A stretch of DNA of 64,000 bases, from the NCBI GenBank assembly GCA_964019055.1, contig OZ025220.1, forward strand, positions 8,833,147 through 8,897,146, read 5' to 3'. The DNA comes from Anthopleura xanthogrammica (Eukaryota; Cnidaria; Anthozoa; Actiniaria; Actiniidae). Made by a program: the position numbers and the translations under genes. Below the pieces are notes generated by a model. The model was not told where the DNA came from. It made no database searches and saw nothing but the letters and a program-made list of their open reading frames with translations. Positions 14,347 to 28,204 of this stretch are shown here, in pieces. The first letter of the stretch is position 1, and the number at the start of each line of letters is the position of its first letter.

Positions 14347-15412
14347 TGATATTAATTTCTAAAATGTTTTGTGTAAAGTTTTATACTTTTACTTTATTCC
14401 AATTGATGTCGGGTTTATCTTTTTCATGTTATGACTATTATGATTTTGGGCTTTCTTTAGTTTCCTTTTTGTAGCCTACTAGAAATTTAGAAACCTCTGA
14501 AAAAATTGTGTTTTACCCAATCAATAGAATGTAGTTTGAACATATGAAGATCTCAAATTAAAAGTATTAAAATGATGTACGATGATGGATGGCCACTGAC
14601 AAGAAACAATTTCCAATTAACCTTTTTGCAAATAATTTTTTTTTTTTTTTAATAGTTTTTAAAATTTAGGTTCAAAGTTACTAAATATACATATCGTGAT
14701 AAAAATTATAAGCTAAAAGGTTCAAATTCGGCTAAAAATTATTTTTTTCGATCCGGACGATCCAGTTTACTAAAGTCCAGTCCATTCCAGCCATGCACGG
14801 ATCCCGATTTTCCGAAATTGAAAATTTCTTAAAATTCAGGATTTAGAAACATAAATCACGTTTTAGACGTTAGCCATACTATTGCTATGCATTATAATGA
14901 TACATACCCTTTGAAAAGCAGAATATTCTACGAAAAAAGTATCCGATGCGGTGGCAATCAACCGACCACAAGCTCAATCCCTCAGAGCCGACCTCAGACT
15001 ACACGATTCGGAATTTAGAAATATAAAGAAACCACTTGTAATTAAGCTAATCACATACATATATTAATTTTGAGAGCTTTTGCATATCTTATTACGAGAG
15101 CGAAAACTTATTGTCCTTTCTTAAACAAAATAATATACGATCGAACACTAAGGGGGGGGGGGGGGGGGAGCAGACCTAAAGCTACAATTGAAAAAAAAAC
15201 TCCTAAGTTACAATTTTTATAATTAATGCAACTTTAAAAAAAGGACTTTTAATCAACATGTAACCCTTTGACTTATATAAAAATTGTGACCATGGTAACT
15301 AGTATCTGAGATAGTGATGAACACTTTGATAACTAGCCAACCTTCGATTTGACCTTACATTTTTTCACAGTTGTGTTGCTTCAATACAATGCATATCCAT
15401 AATAACCAATTT
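14347..15412 (+). repeat. Block B, copy 1
   Basis: About 1.07 kb of AT-rich non-satellite sequence that recurs at 18,413-19,484 (offset about 4,067), with small indels such as the length of the T-run near 14,640 and the G-run at 15,151-15,168. A third, diverged and truncated copy lies outside the satellites at about 26,440-26,900, sharing TCCGGACGATCCAGTT and the TCAATCCCTCAGAGCCGA segment. Block B is therefore a dispersed repeat caught up in the array, not a private spacer. Confidence 0.85.
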
Positions 15413-18412
15413 CTGATACACCCATCCAATCCATGTCGTGTACATTCTTATTCTGATACAACCATCCAATCCATCTCTTGTACATTCTTATTCTGATACA
15501 CCCATCCAATCCATCTTGTGTACATTCTTATTCTGATACAACCATCCAATCCATCTCTTGTACATTCTTATTCTGATACACCAATCCAATCCATCTTGTG
15601 TACATTCTTATTCTGATACGTCCATCCAATCCATCTCTTGTACATTCTTATTCTGATACACCCATCCAATCCATCTCGTGTACATTCTTATTCTGATATG
15701 CCCATCCAATCCATCTCGTGTACATTCTTATTCTGATATGCCCATCCAATCCATCTCGTGTACATTCTTATTCTGATATGCCCATCCAATCCATCTCGTG
15801 TACATTCTTATTCTGATACACCCATCCAATCCATCTCGTGTACATTCTTATTCTGATACACCCATCCAATCCATCTCTTGTACATTCTTATTCTGATACG
15901 CCCATCCAATCCATCTCGTGTACATTCTTATTCTGATACACCCATCCAATCCATCTCTTGTACATTCTTATTCTGATACGCCCATCCAATCCATCTCGTG
16001 TACATTCTTATTCTGATACGCACATCCAATCCATCTCGTGTACATTTTTATTCTGATATACCCATCCAATCCATCTCGTGTACATTCTTATTCTGATACG
16101 TCCATCCAATCCATCTCGTGTACATTCTTATTCTGATATGCCCATCCAATCCATCTCGTGTACATTCTTATTCTGATATGCTCATCCAATCCATCTCGTG
16201 TACATTGTTATTCTGATACACCCATCCAATCCATCTCGTGTACATTCTTATTCTGATTTACCCATCCAATCCATGTTGTGTACATTTTTATTCTGATACA
16301 ACCATCCAATCCATCTCGTGTACATTCTTATTCTGATGTAACCATCCAATCCATCTGGTGTACATTGTTATTCTAATACACCCATCCAATCCATCTCGTG
16401 TACATTCTTATTCTGATGTAACCATCCAATCCATCTCGTGTACATTCTTATTCTAATACACCCATCCAATCCATCTCGTGTACATTCTTATTCTGATACA
16501 CCCATCCAATCCATCTCGTGTACATTCTTATTCTGATACAACCATCCAATCCATCTGGTGTACATTGTTATTCTGATACACCCATCCAATCCATCTTGTG
16601 TACATTCTTATTCTGATACGCTCATCCAATCCATCTCGTGTACATTCTTATTCTGATACACCCATCCAATCCATCTCGTGTACATTCTTATTCTGATTTA
16701 CCCATCCAATCCATCTTGTGTACATTTTTATTCTGATACAACCATCCAATCCATCTCGTGTACATTCTTATTCTGATGTAACCATCCAATCCATCTGGTG
16801 TACATTGTTATTCTAATACACCCATCCAATCCATCTCGTGTACATTCTTATTCTGATGTAACCATCCAATCCATCTCGTGTACATTCTTATTCTAATACA
16901 CCCATCGAATCCATCTCGTGTACATTCTTATTCTGATACACCCATCCAATCCATCTCGTGTACATTGTTATTCTGATACAACCATCCAATCCATCTTGTG
17001 TACATTTTTATTCTGATATACCCATCCAATCCATCTCGTGTACATTCTTATTCTGATATACCCATCCAATCCATCTCGTGTACATTCTTATTCTGATATG
17101 CCCATCCAATCCATCTCGTGTACATTCTTATTCTGATATGCTCATCCAATCCATCTCGTGTACATTGTTATTCTGATACACCCATCCAATCCATCTCGTG
17201 TACATTCTTATTCTGATTTACCCATCCAATCCATGTTGTGTACATTTTTATTCTGATACAACCATCCAATCCATCTCGTGTACATTCTTATTCTGATGTA
17301 ACCATCCAATCCATCTGGTGTACATTGTTATTCTAATACACCCATCCAATCCATCTCGTGTACATTCTTATTCTGATGTAACCATCCAATCCATCTCGTG
17401 TACATTCTTATTCTAATACACCCATCCAATCCATCTCGTGTACATTCTTATTCTGATACACCCATCCAATCCATCTCGTGTACATTCTTATTCTGATACA
17501 ACCATCCAATCCATCTGGTGTACATTGTTATTCTGATACACCCATCCAATCCATCTTGTGTACATTCTTATTCTGATACGCTCATCCAATCCATCTCGTG
17601 TACATTCTTATTCTGATACACCCATCCAATCCATCTCGTGTACATTCTTATTCTGATTTACCCATCCAATCCATCTTGTGTACATTTTTATTCTGATACA
17701 ACCATCCAATCCATCTCGTGTACATTCTTATTCTGATGTAACCATCCAATCCATCTGGTGTACATTGTTATTCTAATACACCCATCCAATCCATCTCGTG
17801 TACATTCTTATTCTGATGTAACCATCCAATCCATCTCGTGTACATTCTTATTCTAATACACCCATCGAATCCATCTCGTGTACATTCTTATTCTGATACA
17901 CCCATCCAATCCATCTCGTGTACATTGTTATTCTGATACAACCATTCAATCCATCTGGTGTACATTGTTATTCTGATACACCCATCCAATCCATCTTGTG
18001 TACATTTTTATTCTGATACAACCATCCAATCCATCTCGGGTACATTCTTATTCTGATGCAACCATCCAATCCATCTGGTGTACATTGTTATTCTGATACA
18101 CCCATCCAATCCATCTTGTGTACATTCTTATTCTGATACGTCCATCCAATCCATGTCGTGTACATTCTCATTCTGATACGCTCATCCAATCCATGTCGTG
18201 TACATTCTTATTTTGATACAACCATCCAATCCATCTCGTGTACATTCTTATTCTGATGCGCTCATCTAATCCATCTCGTCTACATTCTTATTCTGATGCG
18301 CTCATCTAATCCATCTCGTGTACATTCTTATTCTGATATACCCATCCAACCATCTCGTGTACATTCTTATTCTGATACGCTCATCCAATCCATCTCGCGT
18401 ACATTCTTATTC
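15413..18412 (+). repeat. 40-bp satellite, array 4 (about 75 units), 960-bp higher-order repeat
   Basis: Satellite dominated by ATACACCC, ATACAACC and ATGTAACC unit starts. The segment around 16,180-17,130 is repeated at 17,140-18,090 (960 bp, 24 units), visible from the TGATTTACCC and TTCTAATACA marker units. It ends with the same short unit as array 3. Confidence 0.93.
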
Positions 18413-19484
18413 TGATATTAATTTCTAAAATGTTTTGTGTAAAGTTTTATACTTTTACTTTATTCCAATTGATGTCGGGTTTATCTTTTTCATGTTATGA
18501 CTATTATTTTTTTGGGCTTTCTTTAGTTTCCTTTTTGTAGCATACTAGAAATTTAGAAACCTCTGAAAAAATTGTGTTTTACCCAATCAATAGTATGTAG
18601 TTTGAACATATGAAGATCTCAAATTAAAAGTATTAAAAAATGTACGATGATGGATGGCCACTGACAAGAAACAATTTCCAATTAAACTTTTTGGAAATAA
18701 TTTTTTTTTTTTAATAGTTTTTAAAATTTAGGTTCAAAGTTACTAAATATACATATCGTGATAAAAATTATAAGCTAAAAGGTTCAAATTCGGCTAAAAA
18801 TTATTTTTTTCGATCCGGACGATCCAGTTTACTAAAGTCCAGTCCAGTCCATTCCAGCCATGCACGGATCCCGATTTTCCGAAATTGAAAATTTCTTAAA
18901 ATTCAGGATTTAGAAACATAAATCACGTTTTAGACGTTAGCCATACTATTGCTATGCATTATAATGATACATACCCTTTGAAAAGCAGAATATTCTACGA
19001 AAAAAGTATCCGATGCGGTGGCAATCAACCGACCACAAGCTCAATCCCTCAGAGCCGACCTCAGACTACACGATTCGGAATTTAGAAATATAAAGAAACC
19101 ACTTGTAATTAAGCTAATCACATACATATATTAATTTTGAGAGCTTTTGCATATCTTATTACGAGAGCGAAAACTTATTGTCCTTTCTTAAACAAAATAA
19201 TATACGATCGAACACTAAGGGGGGGGGGGGGGGGGGGAAGCAGACCTAAAGCTACAATTGAAAAAAAAACTCCTAAGTTACAATTTTTATAATTAATGCA
19301 ACTTTAAAAAAAGGACTTTTAATCAACATGTAACCCTTTGACTTATATAAAAATTGTGACCATGGTAACTAGTATCTGAGATAGTGATGAACACTTTGAT
19401 AACTAGCCAACCTTCGATTTGACCTTACATTTTTTCACAGTTGTGTTGCTTCAATACAATGCATATCCATAATAACCAATTTCT
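18413..19484 (+). repeat. Block B, copy 2
   Basis: Near-identical duplicate of 14,347-15,412. Differences include a tandem CAGTC duplication near 18,841, a longer G-run at about 19,219-19,237, and a changed T-run near 18,507. Block B plus the following array is the duplicated unit of about 4 kb. Confidence 0.88.
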
Positions 19485-22400
19485 GATACACCCATCCAAT
19501 CCATGTCGTGTACATTCTTATTCTGATACAACCATCCAATCCATCTCTTGTACATTCTTATTCTGATACACCCATCCAATCCATCTTGTGTACATTCTTA
19601 TTCTGATACAACCATCCAATCCATCTCTTGTACATTCTTATTCTGATACACCAATCCAATCCATCTTGTGTACATTCTTATTCTGATACGTCCATCCAAT
19701 CCATCTCTTGTACATTCTTATTCTGATACACCCATCCAATCCATCTCGTGTACATTCTTATTCTGATATACCCATCCAATCCATCTCTTGTACATTCTTA
19801 TTCTGATACACCCATCCAATCCATCTTGTGTACATTCTTATTCTGATACGTCCATCCAATCCATCTCTTGTACATTCTTATTCTGATACACCCATCCAAT
19901 CCATCTCGTGTACATTCTTATTCTGATATGCCCATCCAATCCATCTCGTGTACATTCTTATTCTGATACACCCATCCAATCCATCTCGTGTACATTCTTA
20001 TTCTGTTATACCCATCCAATCCATCTCGTGTACATTCTTATTCTGTTATACCCATCCAATCCATCTCGTGTACATTCTTATTCTGATACAACCATCCAAT
20101 CCATCTCGTGTACATTCTTATTCTGATACACACATCCAATCCATCTCGTGAACATTCTTATTCTGATACACCCATCCAATCCATCTCGTGAACATTCTTA
20201 TTGTGATACACCCATCCAATCCATCTCGTGTACATTCTTATTCTGATACAACCATCCAATCCATCTCTTGTACATTCTTATTCTGATACACCAATCCAAT
20301 CCATCTTGTGTACATTCTTATTCTGATACGTCCATCCAATCCATCTCTTGTACATTCTTATTCTGATACACCCATCCAATCCATCTCGTGTACATTCTTA
20401 TTCTGATATACCCATCCAATCCATCTCTTGTACATTCTTATTCTGATACACCCATCCAATCCATCTTGTGTACATTCTTATTCTGATACGTCCATCCAAT
20501 CCATCTCTTGTACATTCTTATTCTGATACACCCATCCAATCCATCTCGTGTACATTCTTATTCTGATATGCCCATCCAATCCATCTCGTGTACATTCTTA
20601 TTCTGATACACCCATCCAATCCATCTCGTGTACATTCTTATTCTGTTATACCCATCCAATCCATCTCGTGTACATTCTTATTCTGTTATACCCATCCAAT
20701 CCATCTCGTGTACATTCTTATTCTGATACAACCATCCAATCCATCTCGTGTACATTCTTATTCTGATACACACATCCAATCTATCTCGTGAACATTCTTA
20801 TTCTGATACACCCATCCAATCCATCTCGTGAACATTCTTATTCTGATACACCCATCCAATCCATCTCGTGTACATTCTTATTCTGATACACACATCCAAT
20901 CCATCTCGTGTACATTCTTATTCTGATACACACATCCAATCCATCTCGTGTACATTCTTATTCTGATACACCCATACAATCCATCTCGTGAACATTCTTA
21001 TTCTGATACACCCATCCAATCCATCTCGTGTACATTCTTATTCTGTTATGCCCATCCAATCCATCTCGTGTACATTCTTATTCTGATATGCCCATCCAAT
21101 CCATCTCGTGTACATTCTTATTCTGATATGCCCATCCAATCCATCTCGTGTACATTCTTATTCTGATATGCCCATCCAATCCATCTCGTGTACATTCTTA
21201 TTCTGATATGCTCATCCAATCCATCTCGTGTACATTGTTATTCTGATACACCCATCCAATCCATCTCGTGTACATTCTTATTCTGTTATGCCCATCCAAT
21301 CCATCTCGTGTACATTCTTATTCTGATATGCCCATCCAATCCATCTCGTGTACATTCTTATTCTGATATGCTCATCCAATCCATCTCGTGTACATTGTTA
21401 TTCTGATACACCCATCCAATCCATCTCGTGTACATTCTTATTCTGATGTAACCATCCAATCCATCTCGTGTACATTCTTATTCTGATATGCTCATCCAAT
21501 CCATCTCGTGTACATTGTTATTCTTATACACCCATCCAATCCATCTCGTGTACATTCTTATTCTGATACACCCATCCAATCCATCTCGTGTACATTCTTA
21601 TTCTGTTATGAACATCCAATCCATCTCGTGTACATTCTTATTCTGATACAACCATCCAATCCATCTCGTGTACATTCTTATTCTGATACGCCGATCCAAT
21701 CCATCTCGTGTTCATTCTTATTCTGATATGCCAGTCCAATCCATCTCCTTTACAGACTTCTTCTTATAGCAAATCCAATCCATCTTGTTTATTTTCTTCT
21801 TCTGATACGCCCATCCAATCCATCTCGTGTTCATTCTTATTCTGATACGCCGATCCAATCCATTACTGGTACAATCTTATTCTGATATGCCAGTCCAATC
21901 CATCTCCTTTACATTCTTATTCTGATACGCCCATCCAATCGATCTCGTGAACATTCTTATTCTGATACACCCATCCAATCCATCTCCTGTACATTGTTAT
22001 TCTGATACGCCCATCCAATCTATCTTGTGTACATTCTTATTCTGATACGTCCATCCAATCCATGTCGTGTACATTCTTATTCTGATACGCTCATCCAATC
22101 CATGTCGTGTACATTCTTATTTTGATACAACCATCCAATCCATCTTGTGTACATTTTGATTCTGATACACCCATCCAATCCCTCTTGTGTACATTGTTAT
22201 TCTGATACACCCATCCAATCCATCTTGTGTACATTCTTATTCTGATACGTCCATCCAATCCATGTCGTGTACATTCTCATTCTGATACGCTCATCCAATC
22301 CATGTCGTGTACATTCTTATTTTGATACAACCATCCAATCCATCTTGTGTACATTCTTATTCTGATACGTTCATCCAATCCATCTCGTGTACATTCTTAT

Positions 22401-22535
22401 TCTGATGCGCCAATCCAATCCTTCTCGTGTACATTCTTATTCTGATACGCCCATCCAATCCATCTTGTGTACATTCTTATTCTGATACACCTATCTAATC
22501 CATCTTGTGTACATTCTTTTCGGATACACCCATCC
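19485..22535 (+). repeat. 40-bp satellite, array 5 (about 76 units), 640-bp higher-order repeat
   Basis: Begins with the same unit order as array 4. Segments around 19,620-20,220 are repeated 640 bp later. From about 21,750 it switches into the diverged edge units otherwise seen at the starts of arrays 2 and 3, then ends at block C copy 2. The array therefore fuses an array-4-type left part with an array-3-type right part. Confidence 0.93.
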
Positions 22536-23384
22536 AGGAAAAATCCCCAAGTTACGGCCATGAGTTTTTACCAAGACTTCTTATATCTACGCCTACCCCT
22601 CCTCTGCGTTTTTAAAATATGAATCCCATGAACATACACTGAATTTTTACTAATAGTCCTTAGGTACGACAGGATGTTATGATCAAAACAAACGATAAAA
22701 AACTACTTTAAAAGAAAGTTGTAATTTAAACGGTAGAAAACGGATACAAATATTCATTGGCTGTAACGGTTTCCTATATATAACAGTTAAAAATCTGTTA
22801 AATAATTAAAATTTTTAAATTTAAAAGTTTAATGAAATATGTACTAAGAACCGCTTTGAAAATTTTGCGGGGACTGCGAATCTGAACGATAGACTTTACG
22901 TCGTTTGCATTTGTTTGATTCTTTGTTATGTATTTTTTTCAAGAGATCATAATTGTTTTATACGCATGCGCATGCTTGATGTACATTCGCATATCTCACT
23001 TGATGTCAAAACAATTTCTCCTGTCAAAAGTATTTTGAAAGAAAAGACAATAAAATATCAATTCTTACTTAATTCTAACCTGATCGCTGTATACAACGTC
23101 GCTGGGTTTTTCAAAAAACACATCCCACATGGAACGAAGTAATAATAGCGTCAAAACCATCAGCAATACAAGCGACAATTCGGGTGTGCTGATCATAGCT
23201 AGGGGTTATTCATCTACGGTCTAGGGGCCGACTAACCTCTCCCTTAGGCTTCGGCTGAGCTTCCTGGTCAGTCAGTAATGTCCTCCCGGGATAGCGGTGT
23301 TGGGGCCGAAATCTCCAGCATAGCCGTAAGTCCATACGATGCTTCAGCAATCGATGTCTGGAAGTATGGTCCTGGTTAATCAAT
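22536..23384 (+). repeat. Blocks C (copy 2) and A (copy 3, truncated)
   Basis: Collinear with 12,326-13,168. Homology with the other block A copies stops abruptly after the TGGTCCTGGTTAATCAA segment at about 23,383. This is the breakpoint beyond which satellite units appear in the opposite orientation. Confidence 0.85.
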
Positions 23385-23465
23385 CCTTAATAAAAAAACA
23401 AATCGAAATTATAATGAATACGGGATGAACGTATCAGGATATTAATGTAAACGAGAAGGCATTGA

Positions 23466-24084
23466 TCGGCGATTAAAAATAAGAAAGCACACGAGATGGA
23501 TTGGACGAACGTATCAGGATGATAATGTACACTAGATGGATTGGATGGGTGTATCAGAATAAGAATGTACACGAGGTGGATTGGATGGGTGTATCAGAAT
23601 AAGAATGTACACGACATGGATTGGATCGGTGTATTAGAATAAGAATGTACACGAGGTGGATTGGATGGGTGTATCAGAATAAGAATGTACACGAGATGGA
23701 TTGGATGGGTGTATCAGAATAAGAATGTACTCGAGATGGATTGGATGGGTGTATCAGAATGAGAATGTACACGAGATGGATTGGATAGGCGTTTCAGGAT
23801 AAGAATTCATTGGATGGGCGTATCAGAATAAGAATGTACACGAGATGCATTGGATGGGTGTATCAGAATAAGAATGTACTCGAGATGGATTGGATGGGTG
23901 TATCAGAATAAGAATGTACTCGAGATGGATTGGATGGGTGTATCAGAATGAGAATGTACACGAGATGGATTGGATAGGCGTTTCAGGATAAGAATTCATT
24001 GGATGGGCGTATCAGAAAAAGAATGTACACGAGATGGATTGGATGGGCGTATCAGAAAAAGAATGTACACGAGATGGATTGGAC
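23466..24084 (-). repeat. 40-bp satellite, array 6, inverted (about 15 units)
   Basis: The same satellite read as its reverse complement (CAGAATAAGAATGTACACG, GATGGATTGGATGGG). It includes truncated units (AAGAATTCATTGG at about 23,800 and 23,990) that mark an internal duplication of roughly 190 bp. This is the only inverted block among the six arrays. Confidence 0.93.
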
Positions 24085-24990
24085 CAAATACAAACCTTAC
24101 TTTTCTTTTTCTTCTTATCTTTATCAAACTCGCAGTTCAAAACTTTTTGACCATTAACAATCTATGGTATTCCGGCATACGATTCTTATTCCCAAGGTAT
24201 CTTCCCAGAACAAAAGATGGCCACAACACAGTATCTGTGGTTAAATGAGAATATTAAAAACGATAACTAAACATATAAACCGATACAAAACGCTAAATTT
24301 AATATGTTGACAGAGCATATAATGAAATTTCTCTAAAGTTGTAACGACCAATCGCTCGAAAATAGACGCCAACGTTAGATTTAATTTCCTAATTCTAAGA
24401 TGACGCTTGTCTTGTAATGATGTATTTGTAATGTCTTTACTTCGTTGTTTCTCAATAAAGCCGTTAAAAACAAAACAAAATAAAACTTTTGGGTTATAAA
24501 CTAAGCAACTACTTCGAACAGTTTTCACTTTCATCGTCATGCAGTTGCTAAGTAAAGATTTTAGAATTCAAATTACTTAAGCTTATGATATAACTGGAAA
24601 ATAGAGATAAACAAAAGAAAATCATGCATGAATATATATTTGGTTATTGAGAAAAATTCGTACTAGTACAGTTGTTGGTTTAGCACCGGCTCATGCCAAC
24701 GAATATATGCAATGCCTCTTTGATCATCTTAAGAGTAGAATTGGATCATTGCATCTGTGCGTATGTTAAAATCATTAAAAGAGCTTGCATTTCCTAACGT
24801 TTTATTTCGTATTTAATTGAGTTTAAAGTCGCAGCTCTATATCCATATTTGGGAAGATTACCTTATTTGGAAGTGAATGGAGATCCACTTTTGGTGATTT
24901 TTCTGCTAAATGTATCTGTAAATTCTCGAAAATTTGAATGAAAACTTGCACGTATTGTAGCGATGAAATATTGCAAAGTGTCAAAGTGTC
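24085..24990. other. Intergenic stretch with possible coding scraps
   Basis: No complete gene is visible. On the minus strand, about 24,135-24,240 reads open with gene-like composition, including WPSFVLGRYLGNKNRMPEYH, then a stop. On the plus strand, 24,670-24,765 reads open through LAPAHANEYMQCLFDH, faintly reminiscent of the APxxANxFM motif of some reverse transcriptases, and about 24,828-24,945 is open again. These may be retroelement or exon remnants. Support is weak. Confidence 0.25.
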
Positions 24991-24993
24991 CAC

Positions 24994-26262
24994 TTAGTAA
25001 CCTTTCCTTTTACAAAGGAAGCCCAAAAGTATAAAACAACAGGGATCCCGCGCGAAGGACATCCAATGATAAAATTTATATAAGATGAGTATAATAATAA
25101 ACTGTCTCAGTTTGTGTTGCACTATTTTATTGTTGAGTGGCTTAGCTTTCTTGTAACGAGAAAATATATCTCCTGAACTCGACTCATACTGATCTTCTAT
25201 GATCTTATCTGCTTCTTCTAAACTTGCTACAAATCGCAATTCTTGAGCCACGAGCTGCCCTTCATCCTTTGATTCCTTCTCCATTTTGTTATCAACTTTC
25301 GTGCTTTACTATGAAACATCATTTGAATTATGTAAGTACGTAAGTAAGTGCATAAACTGTCTAAGTTTGTGTTGCATTATTATTGTTGAGTGGCTCAATC
25401 CTTTGCTCCCAAAATCTTTAGTTTTCTTGGAACAAGAAAATCTACCTCAAGAACTCGACTCATACTCATGTATAATCTTACCCGCCACTCCTAAGCTTCC
25501 AACAAGTCGCAATTGTTGAGCAACAAGCTGTTCTTCATCCATCGCCATTTTGTGATCAACTCATTTGGATACAACTTTAGAATACCCCGCAAATCATATG
25601 CAAACTCTAATCTCTTATTTTTCTTCTATTGTTGTTGCGTCGTTCTCAAAAAGCTTTCTGAATTCTAAACAGTGGGTGTGGGGCATTCTAAAATTGGTCC
25701 CTAATTTGCATAAATATGTGAATTTATAAGGGAGGATTAACAAACAATAAACAAATGTGAATGTAATAAGAAAATCTACCTCCAAAACTCGACTCATACT
25801 CATTCATAATCTTATCCGCCTCTTAAACTTGCAACAAATTGCAATTGTTGAGCATCAAGCTGTTAATCTTCATCCATCGCCATTTTGTGATCAACTCTCG
25901 CGCATGAATATGCGAATTTATGAGGGAGGATAAACAAAAGAAAATAACAAGAAAATCTATCTCCTGAACATGACTGATATTCATCTATAATCTTACCTCC
26001 TTTCTAAACTTGCTACAAATCGCAATTCTTGAGCGACAAGCTGCCTTTCATCCTTCGACGGTTTTTGATCAACTTTCGCGCTTGCCCATAAAACATAATT
26101 TGAATATGTGAGTTTGTAAGGGAAGGATTACAATAGTAAACAAACGATAAACAAAAGAATGTAACATCTATCTCCTGAACTCGAATGAAACTCTTCTTGA
26201 GCCACATGTACAAGCTGCCCTTCATCTTTCACCGCACCTTCCGAGCTTTCCTTTATAAAACA
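24994..26262 (-). pseudogene. Tandem family of a decaying exon-like module (5 copies)
   Basis: On the minus strand five copies of one module lie about 200-300 bp apart. The best copy (25,284 downward) starts MEKESKDEGQLVAQELRF and continues through a SLEEADKII segment to YESSSGD. Copy 2 (about 25,546 downward) starts MAMDEEQLVAQQLRLV and stops after YESSS. Copies 3 to 5 (about 25,880, 26,055 and 26,235 downward) have in-frame stops or frameshifts but keep the QLVAQE-like core. Linker sequences between copies (for example TTTGAATATGTGAGT) are also duplicated, so whole exon-plus-intron segments were copied. The protein family is not recognised. Only copy 1 could still be a working exon. Confidence 0.55.
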
Positions 26263-26439
26263 TAATTTGAATAAGTGAAATAATAAGGGAAAGATTACAA
26301 TAGACAAAAAACGTTAAGCAAAAGAATGACATGATAAATCACGAAAACTAGAAATGACAGTAGCCATACTTAAATTTAACCACATACTTCAATTCCATTG
26401 GATTTTAAAATGATAATTAAAATTGAAGAGAAGAGGGGA

Positions 26440-26900
26440 GAAGAATGGCCACTGAAGAGAAGCAATTGGTTAATAAAATGTTTTGCAGGTATAAAAAAAT
26501 AAATCTTGATATTCTGCAAAATTTTTGGACAAAATTACTAGATATGAATATTAGAATAAAAATGATAGACTAAAAGCTGCAATTTCGTTTAAGATCTTTG
26601 TTTTGAGATCCGGACGATCCAGTTAACCGAAGTCCAATCCATCCCAGTCATGCCCGGTTCCGGATTTTCCAAAATGAAAAATCTCTCAAATTTTAGAATT
26701 TAGAAACATAAATCACATTTTAGAGGTTGAGCTTGTTATTGCTAAACATTGTGATTATCCATACCCTTTCAAAAGCTGAAAATTCGACAAAAAAATGTGC
26801 GGTCCAAGTGGCAGTCAACCGACCTTACCGACGTGCAGTTCAATCCCTCAGAGCCGACTCATACTACAGGATTCCGAATTTTGAAAAAATTAAGAAATCT
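26440..26900 (+). repeat. Block B, diverged third copy
   Basis: Homologous to the middle of block B (14,590-15,030). It begins near ATGGCCACTGAAGAGAAGCA, passes TCCGGACGATCCAGTTAACC, and ends near the CTCAGAGCCGACTCATACTAC segment. It is clearly older than the two satellite-associated copies and has no satellite next to it. Confidence 0.7.
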
Positions 26901-27590
26901 TTTAAGTTGCTTCCTAAAAACAAAAACAACAGAAGATATTCATCAGCTAAATAAAACAGTCAATACTGTGTGCAGGGGTGGGTTCGAGTGCAGATCCAGG
27001 TGAAGGGGAGGGGATCGAAGGTGTCCAGACCCCCTGTACGTGAGGATCATTTGTTTTGCCACAGGTTTGAAGGAAATTTTGGATGAAGCCAGTATACGTT
27101 TGGACCTCCCCCCCCCCCCCCCCCTCAAAAATTCCTGGATCCTCCCTTGAACTCGCAAATTAACCCAACCTGTAAACTTTACAGTGGTGAAAGGTGAATG
27201 TTTTGCTATGTTACCCTTGCAACATTCTCTCAAATATTTTCAATAAAAAAATAATTTTATCCTCAAGTATATGACTGAGAGTAAAGAGGAAACATTATTG
27301 CTCAAATAGGTAACAGGGCTGCTGCTAGGACCTCAAAAGGGGGAGGGGAATTTCATTTTTCTGCCAATCTCAGTTATTGCATAATTTGCACATCCGGCTG
27401 TTCTCACATAAACTTATGAATAGAAATGGTAAGGAGGGGGGTTCAATATATTGTACTGTGTGAACCACCCATAGCCATGGGCCTGCCAACTGATATCAAA
27501 TAGCGACAAATAAATGACGTCACTGCAAAATTATGGTGGCATTATGTATGATGCCTGAAAAAATTGACTTATAAAAGTTTATATCCGAGA
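26901..27590. other. Non-coding, poly-C tract and repeat scraps
   Basis: Contains a long C-run (about 27,109-27,124), a G-rich AAAAGGGGGAGGGG stretch near 27,338, and sequence that looks like old interspersed repeat. No credible exon was seen. Confidence 0.5.
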
Positions 27591-27699
27591 TTATTCTAGA
27601 TTTTCAGGAGGAATTTTTGATATTTTACATACGTTTATGATATTCATTATTGAGTGGGAGAAAAAAATAAAGAAATAACCATTTTCCGAGTCGCCGGGT

Positions 27700-27860
27700 G
27701 ACAAAGCATGACACTTCAGTTTTGCAAATTTTCTCAATTCTGATTGGCTAACTTTTTTTCTCAGATCAGCTGGTGGATTAGGTCTATTTAAGAGCTCCAC
27801 AGAGTTCACAACAGAAGATTTGTATGCATTCTCCACCTCATGGTGGTGGAAGTGTTGGGG
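27700..27860 (-). other. Possible coding exon or fragment, unknown product
   Basis: On the minus strand an open stretch reads EVENAYKSSVVNSVELLNR and continues through a charged segment ending near LSPGDSENG. Its composition is more protein-like than the flanks, but no clear splice sites were found and the ends run into low-complexity sequence. It could be an exon of an unrecognised gene or an old retrocopy. Confidence 0.3.
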
Positions 27861-28204
27861 AGGGGGGTGGGAAAATAAACAGGAAGGGTTTCTGATTATA
27901 ATCATATTACATATTAGGGATCTAAAACAGCATGTGTCTATACAGTGATATAAATGTAGTGGGAGCTGTACAAAAGTCATAGAGAAACATGAGTAGTCAA
28001 GTGCTTCTTTAGCATCTTGAGTGCTCTACGTACAGCTCCCAGAGTATTTATATAGCAGTATGTAAACATGCACCATTTTAGATTGCTTTTATAAGATAAA
28101 AAAAATGTTTAAGCTGAGCATGGTTTCTGTTCTCTGATATAAGCATGGTTTTCAGGTAGTAACTTTGACCAATTACAGTGTACTAGTATATCTAATATTT
28201 TATT

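Noticed and set aside
1..22535. CRISPR-like regular arrays
   Set aside because: No unique spacers between repeats; simple eukaryotic satellite with intron-bearing genes in the same window.
24241..24540. 99-codon minus-strand ORF
   Set aside because: No motif, signal peptide or splice evidence; AT-rich chance frame.
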